Notes under the pieces: generated by a model
What the model was told of the DNA's origin: nothing
The model's database searches: none
The model's input: the letters and a program-made list of their open reading frames with translations, nothing else
In this document: piece after piece, positions 7,654-14,982 of the stretch
Layout of the letters: the number at the start of each line of letters is the position of its first letter
Numbering within the stretch: position 1 is the stretch's first letter
Translations under genes and position numbers: made by a program
NCBI GenBank assembly: GCA_947627535.1
Contig: CANQWM010000004.1
Coordinates: 85,623-149,622 of the forward strand
Length of the DNA: 64,000 nt
Reading direction: 5' to 3'
Source: an uncultured Acetatifactor sp.
GTDB taxonomy: Bacteria; Bacillota; Clostridia; Lachnospirales; Lachnospiraceae

Positions 7654-8010
7654 TTATGCAACCTTGCTCTTTGCCAGCTCCGCCAGGGTCTTAAAACCCT
7701 CCGCGTCGTTGACTGCCAGCTCCGCCAGCATCTTTCTGTTCATGTCCACGCCGGCCAGCTTTAAGCCGTACATAAACTTGCTGTAGGAGAGACCGTTTAA
7801 CCTTGCCGCCGCATTGATTCGGGCGATCCAAAGCTGTCTGAACTGACGCTTTCTCTCCTTTCTTCCTGCGTAGGAGCTTGCCAGCGCCCTCATGACGGAC
7901 TGCTTTGCCACTCTGTACTGCTTGCTTCTGGCGCCTCTGTAGCCCTTGGCCAGCTTTAACACTCTATTATGTTTCTTCTTGGCATTTAAGCCACCCTTTA
8001 TTCTTGCCAT
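7654..8010 (-). CDS. rplT: 50S ribosomal protein L20
   Basis: A 118-residue L20, full length for the family. It has the basic N-terminus [20 protein letters not shown] that binds 23S rRNA, then [20 protein letters not shown], and the [20 protein letters not shown] globular part. L20 is an early assembly protein of the large subunit and in Bacillota also represses its own operon through the infC leader. It is the last gene of infC-rpmI-rplT, 23 bp after rpmI. Confidence 0.98.
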   Translation of the reverse strand: MARIKGGLNAKKKHNRVLKLAKGYRGARSKQYRVAKQSVMRALASSYAGRKERKRQFRQLWIARINAAARLNGLSYSKFMYGLKLAGVDMNRKMLAELAVNDAEGFKTLAELAKSKVA

Positions 8011-8033
8011 GTCTGTCTTTCCTCCTCACCTGA

Positions 8034-8231
8034 TCATAAATAGGGCAGAATCTTCTTCATGTTCTTTACGTTCGTAGCATCGGTAATCGCAGGCTTTCTG
8101 AGATTACGCTTGGTCTTCGTGGTCTTTTTGGTAAGGATATGGCGCTTATATGCCTTATTCCTCTTCAGTTTACCGGTTCCGGTTACCTTAAAACGCTTTG
8201 CAGCTGATCTGCTTGTCTTCATCTTGGGCAT
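8034..8231 (-). CDS. rpmI: 50S ribosomal protein L35
   Basis: A 65-residue L35 with the standard [20 protein letters not shown] start and a Lys/Arg-rich body ([18 protein letters not shown]). It is a small, very basic large-subunit protein buried in 23S rRNA. It lies in the conserved order infC-rpmI-rplT, 43 bp downstream of infC. The length and all conserved segments are normal. Confidence 0.98.
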   Translation of the reverse strand: MPKMKTSRSAAKRFKVTGTGKLKRNKAYKRHILTKKTTKTKRNLRKPAITDATNVKNMKKILPYL

Positions 8232-8274
8232 AACTGTTTCCTCCTAAATGATTAATCTATTTTAACCTTGGCGT

Positions 8275-8781
8275 TTACCGCTTTTCAGTTAAAAACATGG
8301 TCATACTTCTGCCTTCCACTTTGGGCGCTTTTTCTATCACAGCGATGTCAGCCAGGCTTTGAGCAAAATCGTCGAGAATATGTTTGCTGGTATTCATATG
8401 TGCCATCTCCCGTCCGCGGAATCGCAGCGTAACCTTCACCTTGTCGCCCTTGGTCAGGAATTTCCTGGCGGCGTTGATCTTGGTGTTCAGGTCGTTGGTA
8501 TCAATGTTTGGGGAAAGACGCAGTTCCTTGATCTCGATGGTCCTCTGCTTCTTTCTGGCTTCCTTCTCCTTCCGGAGCTGTTCGTAACGGAATTTGCCAT
8601 AATCCACAATCCTGCACACAGGCGGCTTTGCCGTGGGCGCGATCTTCACGAGATCCAGTCCCGCCTCCTCCGCCAGCTTCATGGCGTCCCTGGAAGACAT
8701 AATCCCCAGCTGTTCGCCGTTCTCCCCGATCAGACGGATCTCCTTGTCCCTGATCTGCTCGTTAATCATTAAATCGCTAAT
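8275..8781 (-). CDS. infC: Translation initiation factor IF-3 (ATT start codon)
   Basis: A 168-residue IF-3. The N-domain (MINEQIRDKEIRLIGENGEQ) and the C-domain (VTLRFRGREMAHMNTSKHIL) are both complete. It binds the 30S subunit and checks start codons. The start is assigned to the ATT at 8781-8779 because GGAGG lies 9 nt upstream, while the first in-frame ATG (8769) is 21 nt from that box and upstream codons run through the attenuator hairpin. An AUU start is a known autoregulatory feature of infC in several bacteria. The operon has its own TTGACA promoter and a leader of about 215 nt. Confidence 0.95.
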   Translation of the reverse strand: MSDLMINEQIRDKEIRLIGENGEQLGIMSSRDAMKLAEEAGLDLVKIAPTAKPPVCRIVDYGKFRYEQLRKEKEARKKQRTIEIKELRLSPNIDTNDLNTKINAARKFLTKGDKVKVTLRFRGREMAHMNTSKHILDDFAQSLADIAVIEKAPKVEGRSMTMFLTEKR

Positions 8782-8796
8782 GGTCTTGCACCTCCA

Positions 8797-9000
8797 TGAA
8801 AATAAATAAAAACGGACAGCACAGCTATCCGTTTCCTCATCTTTCCGCAGTACGTCCGGCATCCTGCCGCGCAGAACCGTACACGCATCCCGCTCCTTCC
8901 AAAACAGGAACAGGCCTTCAGATTATGAACGCTTACCGGCGCAATTGCCGTAAGGTGAGAGCGGATACTCTGCTTGCTGGCGCGCGTTCCCCGCGCACTT
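8797..9000 (-). ncRNA. infC leader (L20-type attenuator region)
   Basis: The transcript from the infC promoter has a leader of about 215 nt. Just before the infC ribosome-binding site is a 9-bp hairpin at 8812-8832 (arms ACGGATAGC and GCTGTCCGT, 3-nt loop) followed by TTTTTATTTATTTTC, an intrinsic terminator. Upstream are further complementary segments. In Bacillota the infC leader ends in such an attenuator and is bound by L20. The terminator is visible; L20 binding is inferred from family knowledge. Confidence 0.8.
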
Positions 9001-9004
9001 CCAT

Positions 9005-9033
9005 AGATTAACACAGGTTTCTCCGTATGTCAA
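9005..9033 (-). promoter_or_regulatory. infC operon promoter
   Basis: TTGACA (9033-9028), 17-bp spacer, TAATCT (9010-9005) on the minus strand. It lies next to the structured repeat starting at 9052. Confidence 0.7.
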
Positions 9034-9051
9034 CCCTTAATTTTGAACTTT

Positions 9052-9210
9052 AACAGTTCAGCCGGCCGCCGTATTCCACGAAAAATCGTGCTCGCACGAA
9101 TTTTTCGTGGAATACGGCGGCCGAGGGAGCGCCATCTCATGAGCAAAGGCAGGCGCGAAGCGCCGAATAGCGCGACAGCGCGGCTTTGCGAATGGCGCGG
9201 CTGAACTGTT
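9052..9210. repeat. Structured palindromic repeat, copy 1
   Basis: A 159-bp unit bounded by the inverted ends AACAGTTCAGCC (9052-9063) and GGCTGAACTGTT (9199-9210). Inside, 9064-9122 is a near-perfect palindrome with 27-bp arms, and a second GC-rich stem-loop uses GCGCCAT (near 9130) and ATGGCGC (near 9192). It resembles REP/BOX-like or MITE-like dispersed repeats. It contains no gene. Confidence 0.8.
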
Positions 9211-9225
9211 ACAGATTTCTTATCC

Positions 9226-9381
9226 GTTCAGCCGACGGTCATATTCAGCGAAAAATCATGCTCGCATGAATTTTTCGATAAACATGACTGCCGAGAGAGC
9301 GCCATCTCATGAGCAAGGGCAGGCGCGCAGCGCCGAATAGCGCGCCAGCGCGGCTTTGCGAATGGCGCGCGCTGAACTGTT
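9226..9381. repeat. Structured palindromic repeat, copy 2
   Basis: A second copy in direct orientation, about 171 bp downstream of the first, sharing the flanking ACAGATTTCTTATCCG that follows each copy. The second stem-loop is nearly identical to copy 1. The first stem has diverged but keeps pairing near its tip: GTG/CAC of copy 1 is ATG/CAT here. The left terminal repeat is shortened. Confidence 0.8.
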
Positions 9382-9399
9382 ACAGATTTCTTATCCGCG

Positions 9400-9720
9400 T
9401 CACTTCTCCGTAAACGTGGCGCAGGCCGTCTGCCCGCAGTCGCAGGCGCCGCATCCCTTGATGTCCACATGCTCGGCATGGCATTTATAGTTGGTATTAT
9501 AAATACATTTCACAGCCTCACAGTCGATGCTGATGGTCTGGCTGGGATGCACCACAGAGCTTTTAAAGGAATCCATCCCCTCTCTCTGCTGTAAAAAGCT
9601 CTCACAGCAGGTGTCGTCACAGTCATCGGCATGTTTTCCGCCCACCATGATATCCCCTTTACAGCACAGGCGGCTGTCGTTGTAGACGCAGTTCTCCACC
9701 GCGCATTTTAAATCTGCCAT
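9400..9720 (-). CDS. DUF1540 domain protein (Cys-rich, two modules)
   Basis: A 106-residue Cys-rich protein with two DUF1540 modules: residues 4-40 (LKCAVENCVYNDSRLCCKG, then CDDTCCESF) and residues 66-104 (DCEAVKCIYNTNYKCHAEH, then CDCGQTACATF). The conserved Cys pattern suggests metal binding. These short proteins are widespread in spore-forming Clostridia and their role is not established. It lies downstream of thrS on the same strand (105 bp gap containing a GCCGC/GCGGC hairpin). No signal peptide is visible. Confidence 0.88.
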   Translation of the reverse strand: MADLKCAVENCVYNDSRLCCKGDIMVGGKHADDCDDTCCESFLQQREGMDSFKSSVVHPSQTISIDCEAVKCIYNTNYKCHAEHVDIKGCGACDCGQTACATFTEK

Positions 9721-9825
9721 ATCTGCCTCTCTTTCCGCCGCACAAGCGGCACGCCGTTTTTTTGTTCTTCCTGAGTATTCCCCGTTCCCGGCGCACTATT
9801 CCAAAGAGACAGATTTTTTATCTTT

Positions 9826-11790
9826 TTATGCCTTTTCCTCCTGTGGCACCTCTTTCCGGATCTCCTTGGTCCGGATTTCCCTGCAGATCTGGTCGATGAA
9901 CTCATCCAGAGGCTTCTGCCCCTCATCTCCTGCGAACCGGCTGCGGACGGATACCAGATTCTCGTCCTCCTCCTTCTGGCCGACCACCAGCATATAAGGA
10001 AGCTTGTCAAGCCTTGCCTCCCGGATCTTAAAGCCGATCTTTTCAGAGCGGTTGTCTGTGGTGGCGAGAATGCCGTTGTCCTTCAGCTTCGCCTCCACCT
10101 TTGCGGCATACTCCGAATATTTCTCGGAGATAGGAAGGACACGGACCTGTTCCGGACAGAGCCAGGTCGGGAACTTGCCCTCATATTTTTCAATGAGCCA
10201 GGCCAGGGTGCGCTCATAGCATCCCATGGAGGTTCTGTGGATGATATAGGGACGTATCTTGTCTCCGTTCTGGTCGATGTAGTACATGTCGAACTGTTCC
10301 GCCAGCAGAGCGTCCCACTGAATGGTAATCATGGTGTCTTCCTTGCCGTACACATTGCAGGCGTTGATATCCACCTTGGGGCCATAGAACGCGGCTTCTC
10401 CCACATCCTCCACAAAATCGATCCCAAGCTCTTTTAAGATCTGGCGGATGCTTTCTTCCGTCTCTTCCCAGACCTTCGGCTCCCCGATGTATTTCTCCCG
10501 GTTATCCGGGTCCCACTTGGAAAGATGATAGGTCACATCCTCCTCCACGCCCAGCACGGTCAGGCAGTATTTTGCCAGGGCCAGGCAGTCCTTAAACTCC
10601 TGCACCATCTGGTCAGGGCGCACGATCAGATGTCCCTCCGAGATCGTAAACTGACGCACCCGGGTCAGGCCGTGCATCTCGCCGGAATCCTCGTTCCGAA
10701 ACAGCGTGGATGTCTCGCCGTAGCGCAGCGGCAGGTCGCGGTAGGAATGCTGCGTCGCCTTGTACACATAATACTGGAAGGGACAGGTCATGGGCCGCAG
10801 CGCCAGAACCTCCTTGTCCTTCTTCTCGTCCCCCAGCACGAACATGCCGTCCAGATAATGGTCCCAGTGTCCCGAAATCTTATACAGATCGCTTTTCGCC
10901 ATCAAGGGGGTCTTCGTCCGCAGGTAGCCCCGCTTTTCCTCCTCATCCTCGATCCAGCGCTGCATGGTCTGGATGATCTTTGCCCCCTTGGGCATCAGAA
11001 GGGGCAGCCCCTGTCCGATCACATCCACCGTGGTAAAGAGCTCCATCTCCCGTCCCAGCTTGTTGTGGTCCCGGTTCTTTACGTTCTCCCAGTAAGCAAG
11101 GTACTCCTCCAGCTCTTCCTTCCTGCTGAAAGCGGTTCCGTAGATTCTCTGGAGCATGGCGTTCTCGGATTTTCCCCGCCAGTACGCCATGGAGGAGGAA
11201 GTCAGCTTAAATGCCTTGATCCCCTTTACGCTCATCAGGTGAGGCCCGGCGCACAGATCCACAAAGTTTTCACCCTGCCTGTAGAAGGAGATCTCCGCGT
11301 CCTCCGGGAGATCCCGGATCAGCTCCACCTTGTAGGGCTCGCCCCGGTCCTCCATTAATTTAATCGCCTCCTGGCGGGGCAGGGTAAACCGCTCCAGCCT
11401 GGCGCCGGTCTTGATGATCTTTTTCATCTCCGCCTCGAGGTTGTCAAGATCCTCCCTGGAGAAAGGCGCATGGTCAAAATCATAGTAAAAGCCCGTATCT
11501 ATGCTGGGCCCGATGGTAAGCTTTGCATCGGGGAAGAGATTCTTTACCGCTTCCGCCAGCACATGGGACGCCGTATGGCGGATGGTGGCAAGCCCCTCCT
11601 TGTCGTCGGCGGTACATACAGCAAGCTCGCAGTCTTCGGAAATCACCGTTCTCAGGTCCGCCACCTTCCCGTTTACTTTGGCGCAGCAGGCCGCCCGTGC
11701 CAGCCCCTCGCTGATATCCAATGCGATATCATAGATGCTTTTGCTTTCAGCGTACTCCCTCACGGAGCCGTCCTTCAATGTAATCTTCAT
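9826..11790 (-). CDS. thrS: Threonyl-tRNA synthetase
   Basis: A 654-residue class II synthetase of normal length. Order: TGS domain (residues 1-62, MKITLKDGSVREY), the second additional editing domain with HTASHVLAEAV (HxxxH of the editing site), the catalytic core with motif 2 LPLRYGETSTLFRNE and motif 3 GCYERTLAWLIEKYEG, and the anticodon-binding domain at the end. It charges tRNA-Thr in the cytoplasm. The start at 11790 follows AAAGGA by 10 nt; longer frames read into the T-box leader and are not real. Expression is governed by the T-box upstream. Confidence 0.97.
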   Translation of the reverse strand: MKITLKDGSVREYAESKSIYDIALDISEGLARAACCAKVNGKVADLRTVISEDCELAVCTADDKEGLATIRHTASHVLAEAVKNLFPDAKLTIGPSIDTGFYYDFDHAPFSREDLDNLEAEMKKIIKTGARLERFTLPRQEAIKLMEDRGEPYKVELIRDLPEDAEISFYRQGENFVDLCAGPHLMSVKGIKAFKLTSSSMAYWRGKSENAMLQRIYGTAFSRKEELEEYLAYWENVKNRDHNKLGREMELFTTVDVIGQGLPLLMPKGAKIIQTMQRWIEDEEEKRGYLRTKTPLMAKSDLYKISGHWDHYLDGMFVLGDEKKDKEVLALRPMTCPFQYYVYKATQHSYRDLPLRYGETSTLFRNEDSGEMHGLTRVRQFTISEGHLIVRPDQMVQEFKDCLALAKYCLTVLGVEEDVTYHLSKWDPDNREKYIGEPKVWEETEESIRQILKELGIDFVEDVGEAAFYGPKVDINACNVYGKEDTMITIQWDALLAEQFDMYYIDQNGDKIRPYIIHRTSMGCYERTLAWLIEKYEGKFPTWLCPEQVRVLPISEKYSEYAAKVEAKLKDNGILATTDNRSEKIGFKIREARLDKLPYMLVVGQKEEDENLVSVRSRFAGDEGQKPLDEFIDQICREIRTKEIRKEVPQEEKA

Positions 11791-11904
11791 ACGATGCTCA
11801 TCCTTTCTTTTTTGAAATTGAATTGCTTTGCAAGCAGGGCGGCCGGAACTCCTGGCTCCATCGCATCGGCAGACTCGAAACGCTTTGCGTTTCTCGTTCG
11901 CGAT

Positions 11905-12200
11905 GCGCGCAAAAAGTCCCTTGCAACAGAATTCTATTGCAAGGGACGCATTCTTCTGCGCGGTTCCACCCTTGTTGCCAGGCCCCACGGGACATTCCCG
12001 GGCCAGGCCGCCTTCTTTCGCTCGTAACGGGAGCTTCCGGGCTTGATTGGAGCCACTCCGAGATGGTCTTCAGACACCTTCCTGCCAAACCGCTTTCAGC
12101 TCCGTCACCAGATCATAACGGGCGGTTCTCTCTGGGGTTTTCCGGCGTCCTACTGTTCTCTTCCACGTTTTTCTTCCGCTTAACTGCTCTGAACTTATGA
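11905..12200 (-). ncRNA. T-box leader of thrS
   Basis: The leader shows the Stem I motifs AGAGAG and GCTGAAAG, a likely specifier ACC (Thr) at 12067-12065 followed by A, the T-box sequence AAGGGTGGAACCGCG at 11973-11959, and a terminator hairpin at 11916-11947 (arms GTCCCTTGCAA and TTGCAAGGGAC) followed by TTTTT. The UGGA of the bulge would pair with a U discriminator. Uncharged tRNA-Thr should favour read-through into thrS. Confidence 0.93.
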
Positions 12201-12206
12201 TTTCCT

Positions 12207-12235
12207 ATCTTAATACTTTTCAGACGCTTTGTAAA
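12207..12235 (-). promoter_or_regulatory. thrS promoter (overlaps the end of carD)
   Basis: TTTACA (12235-12230), 17-bp spacer, TAAGAT (12212-12207) on the minus strand, overlapping the last codons of carD. The start of transcription near 12200 fits the beginning of the T-box leader. Confidence 0.55.
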
Positions 12236-12777
12236 GCACTTTTTTCTTCGTCCGAACATTCCCTCTCCGCGCACTTTCCGCCTTCCAGCTCTCCGCTGAT
12301 ATATGCGCACACTTCTTCCCGCTCCAGCCCCAGAGCGACAGCCAGCTCCCCGTACAGGCTTTCCTCCGCGAGATGGAAATATCTGGCGTCCACCGCCGTT
12401 ACTTTTCTGCCTGCCTGGATCCGCTTCTGCTTTCTCTGGTAAATGGTCTTGATCACGCGCACCCACTCCTCACAGCTGTTGGCGCGCATCCTTTCCTTAT
12501 AAATCTGTTCCGACAGCTTATCGTTTGCAATATCAAGCAGCGGAAGCTCCGGTATCATCCTGATCAGCTGCTTCGCCTCCTCAAAGCTCAGCACCCTGCG
12601 CATGGATTCCCCTGCGGCGTCCACGGGCACATAAACCGTGCTTCCCGACTGGTATTTCGGCTTCAGGATATAGTATTTTCGTTCCCTGTCCACTCCGGCG
12701 ATATCCAGAGTGTCAATATCTTCCACGACACAGACCCCTTTGCTGCCGCACACAACGTATTCTCCGATCTCAAACAC
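12220..12777 (-). CDS. carD: CarD/CdnL-type transcription regulator
   Basis: A 185-residue protein. Residues 1-65 form the CarD/TRCF RNA-polymerase-interacting domain (FEIGEYVVCGSKGVCVVEDI, then YYILKPKYQSGSTVYVPVD). The rest is the helical DNA-binding domain with KERMRANSCEEWVRVIKTIY. CarD proteins bind the RNA polymerase beta subunit and stabilise open promoter complexes. The start is a GTG at 12777: AAAGGAGG lies 8 nt upstream, and MFEIGEY is the usual family beginning; the longer frame to 12813 includes the ribosome-binding site itself. A TATAAT lies upstream at 12840-12835. Confidence 0.9.
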   Translation of the reverse strand: MFEIGEYVVCGSKGVCVVEDIDTLDIAGVDRERKYYILKPKYQSGSTVYVPVDAAGESMRRVLSFEEAKQLIRMIPELPLLDIANDKLSEQIYKERMRANSCEEWVRVIKTIYQRKQKRIQAGRKVTAVDARYFHLAEESLYGELAVALGLEREEVCAYISGELEGGKCAERECSDEEKSALQSV

Positions 12778-12834
12778 AGACAGTCCCTCCTTTCCCAAAA
12801 CCTTCCGAAACATGTACGATATCCTTTTCCCAAT

Positions 12835-12840
12835 ATTATA
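12835..12840 (-). promoter_or_regulatory. Probable -10 element of the carD promoter
   Basis: A perfect TATAAT on the minus strand, 58 bp upstream of the carD start. No convincing -35 hexamer is seen at 16-18 bp (the best is AGTTTG), so the promoter may depend on an activator or extended contacts. Confidence 0.4.
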
Positions 12841-12867
12841 TCCTTATTTTAACAGAACAAACTGCAA

Positions 12868-13078
12868 AGTGTCAGTAAATTTTATCGTTTTGGATGTTTT
12901 TTGTGAAAACTTCCCATGTCATGGGGGACATATTTTGTGCAATCTTACCAAAGCACGGCGTTTGTGCCCGCGCCTGCTTCCGGCTGGACCGGTTCCGTTC
13001 CCCGCCGGAATGGGACGGCTGCGAAGCAGCGGCGCCGTCTATGCGGGACAGCCCTATGCCCATCCGCCCGGAATACAA
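12868..13078. other. Intergenic stretch without a supported gene
   Basis: Between the carD promoter and the terminator at 13079-13105 I see no supported gene. A 68-codon minus-strand frame exists but has no ribosome-binding site or recognisable protein features. Confidence 0.5.
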
Positions 13079-13105
13079 ATATCCCGCCGGATCCCGGCGG
13101 GATAT
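13079..13105 (-). terminator. Perfect-palindrome terminator after the DUF6033-like gene
   Basis: 12-bp arms ATATCCCGCCGG and CCGGCGGGATAT around a 3-nt loop, followed on the minus strand by TTTGTATT. It lies 33 bp beyond the stop codon of the upstream gene. Confidence 0.75.
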
Positions 13106-13137
13106 GGATAAACTTTTCTTACCGGTCCGGCCTTTGT

Positions 13138-13869
13138 CTACACGGTAAAGTCAAACCTGTGGCCGCTGGGCGTAACCTCCGCGGGCACCTCGTCCCAGTT
13201 GACCTGGCCGATCCGTTCCATGAGCTCTTCCACAGAGGAAGCGTGTACGGTAGTGCGCTTTCCGTGTTCTCTTCCAGCCATGCCTTCCGGGCCTCTCCCC
13301 TGAAGCTCCTCCCATCTCTCCCGGTTCTTTTCCGCTCTCGTCTCCCGGTTCTTTTCCCGCGTCTCCACGCGCTTTTCCTCAATGCGCTCGCGCTGCTTCT
13401 CGCTGACCTTCTCCAGCTCCGCAAAATAGGAAACCTGGCCCCCGTCACCGATGGCGACTCCCATTCTCGTAACCTGCTCTCCCTTTTCGCCAAGCTGGTC
13501 CTTTAGATCGGCCAGCTGTGCGAAAGCATCGTCCAGCGCCTTCCGGTTCTCCTTTTCGACACTCTTATCCGCCGCCATTTTCTCCAGCTCTTCCGGCTTC
13601 AGCAGTACGCTGTATGCCGCGCGGCCCCTGGCCAGAAGGGAGGATGCCTCCTCGTCCGTCTCATAGTCCGCGATAATGAAATCCGCGTTGCCGTAAGCCT
13701 GCTTCAACTCCTTTAAGAGATCTGTGGCCGCATCGCTGAGCTGCACCTTTTTCTGGCCGGCATCCTTCGCCGCGCCGGTTTCGGCCGCGGAAGCCGCCGA
13801 AGTCTTTGCGGTCTGGGGATTGTCATAGTAATTTCTCTGGAATACGCCGTAATTTCCGATTCTGTCCAT
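13138..13869 (-). CDS. DUF6033-like cytoplasmic protein
   Basis: A 243-residue soluble protein. The N-terminus MDRIGNYGVFQRNYY, an Ala-rich linker, and a segment ADFIIADYETDEEASSLLA followed by LKPEELEKMAAD resemble a Lachnospiraceae family annotated as DUF6033; I am only moderately sure of that match. Residues 165-205 are an Arg/Glu-rich heptad-like region, probably a coiled coil. Function unknown. The ATG at 13869 has GGAGG 8 nt upstream; the longer frame adds 48 residues without a ribosome-binding site. It is monocistronic, with a strong terminator downstream. Confidence 0.6.
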   Translation of the reverse strand: MDRIGNYGVFQRNYYDNPQTAKTSAASAAETGAAKDAGQKKVQLSDAATDLLKELKQAYGNADFIIADYETDEEASSLLARGRAAYSVLLKPEELEKMAADKSVEKENRKALDDAFAQLADLKDQLGEKGEQVTRMGVAIGDGGQVSYFAELEKVSEKQRERIEEKRVETREKNRETRAEKNRERWEELQGRGPEGMAGREHGKRTTVHASSVEELMERIGQVNWDEVPAEVTPSGHRFDFTV

Positions 13870-14059
13870 GTTCCTGCCCTCCGTTGCATCCTGTTTTAAA
13901 GTGTAAATCCGTTTACAGCCTTCTTTATTATTATTTCGGACAAAATAAAATAAAATTAACACCTGCCCCGAAAATCTTTTCTGCATGTTCCAGGACGCCG
14001 CCAGGCAGCGCACAGCAGCGTTTTATTCCTGTTCCGTCAGACATCGCGGCGGCAGTGTC

Positions 14060-14950
14060 TTATTCCTGTCCCGCCAGACAGTGCAGAATCTCCAGCCTGC
14101 CGCAGTCCGTCTCAAAATCCAGCAGAATGCTTTTGCTGATATCAATGCGGGAATCCGAATATTCTTTCAGGAAGATATCTCCCCTCCATTGAAACCCTGT
14201 ATAGCTCTCCCGGTTGAGATAGGACAGCGCCTGGGAAGCGAGAATATCCCCCAGCTCTATCAGGGCGGACATCTCGATGGCGTTGGGCCACTCCGTGTTC
14301 CTTATCTCCATCCCGCTGATCTTCCTGTACAGCGCCCGGGCCATCTCATCGGAAAATCCAAAGAGAAACACATAGTTTTTTTCTCCGCTGATGATGATCC
14401 TGACAAAGATTTTCCCTTCCACATAGCCCTTGTAGACGCTTGTGCGCGTACAGTTGACCTGGATCCCGTAAGTATCCGTCAAAAGCTGCACCGTCACCCT
14501 GCGGATCAGGTCGTCCGCCCCGTCGAAGCTCGTTTCAAGGGCGATGGGCCGGTTTCTCACGATCTTCCTGTCGCAGTCGCAGATATGCACCGTCAGCCAG
14601 GTCATCAGCGTTCCCAGCAGCTTTTTTAACGTCTCCTTGGAAAAATCTTTCTGCACCTTCTCCTGATAGGCAAGGACGGTATTTTTAAAATCTCTGTGGA
14701 TCCGCACATGCTGGTCATAGCTGACATAACCGCGCTCCCTCTGCAGCGCCTCCTCCGCCTCAAAATGACGGATGGTGTAAGAGACCAGAAAATCCAGCAG
14801 CACCAGACATTCCCTTTTGTTCGCCGTCTCGTCCCCCGTCATGGCAACCGCGAGAAGCGCTTCCACCCTGCGGAACAGCTCCCTGTGCTGCGCATCTATT
14901 TCCTCGTCGCCGATCCTGTATTCCTCTTTCCAGAGTCTGACCTCTTCCAT
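14060..14950 (-). CDS. Bacteriohemerythrin fused to a CheX-like domain
   Basis: A 296-residue two-domain protein. Residues 1-135 are a bacteriohemerythrin: IDAQHRELF, then YTIRHFEAEEALQ, YDQHVRIHRDF and LTVHICDCD give the full His/Glu/Asp set for a di-iron oxygen site. Residues 150-296 resemble CheX/CheC-type domains, with IELGDILASQALSYL matching the ExxN helix region, although the Asn is Asp here. It could couple oxygen binding to dephosphorylation or scaffolding of a response regulator. It is the last gene of the four-gene signalling operon, 32 bp after the DegV-containing kinase. ATG 14950 is preferred over an upstream TTG because GGAGG is 6 nt away. Confidence 0.8.
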   Translation of the reverse strand: MEEVRLWKEEYRIGDEEIDAQHRELFRRVEALLAVAMTGDETANKRECLVLLDFLVSYTIRHFEAEEALQRERGYVSYDQHVRIHRDFKNTVLAYQEKVQKDFSKETLKKLLGTLMTWLTVHICDCDRKIVRNRPIALETSFDGADDLIRRVTVQLLTDTYGIQVNCTRTSVYKGYVEGKIFVRIIISGEKNYVFLFGFSDEMARALYRKISGMEIRNTEWPNAIEMSALIELGDILASQALSYLNRESYTGFQWRGDIFLKEYSDSRIDISKSILLDFETDCGRLEILHCLAGQE

Positions 14951-14982
14951 AAACAACCTCCCGTAAATTCCTGCCCGTCACG

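Noticed and set aside
12872..13078. A 68-codon minus-strand frame between carD and the DUF6033-like gene
   Set aside because: No ribosome-binding site and no family features; it follows directly after a strong terminator.
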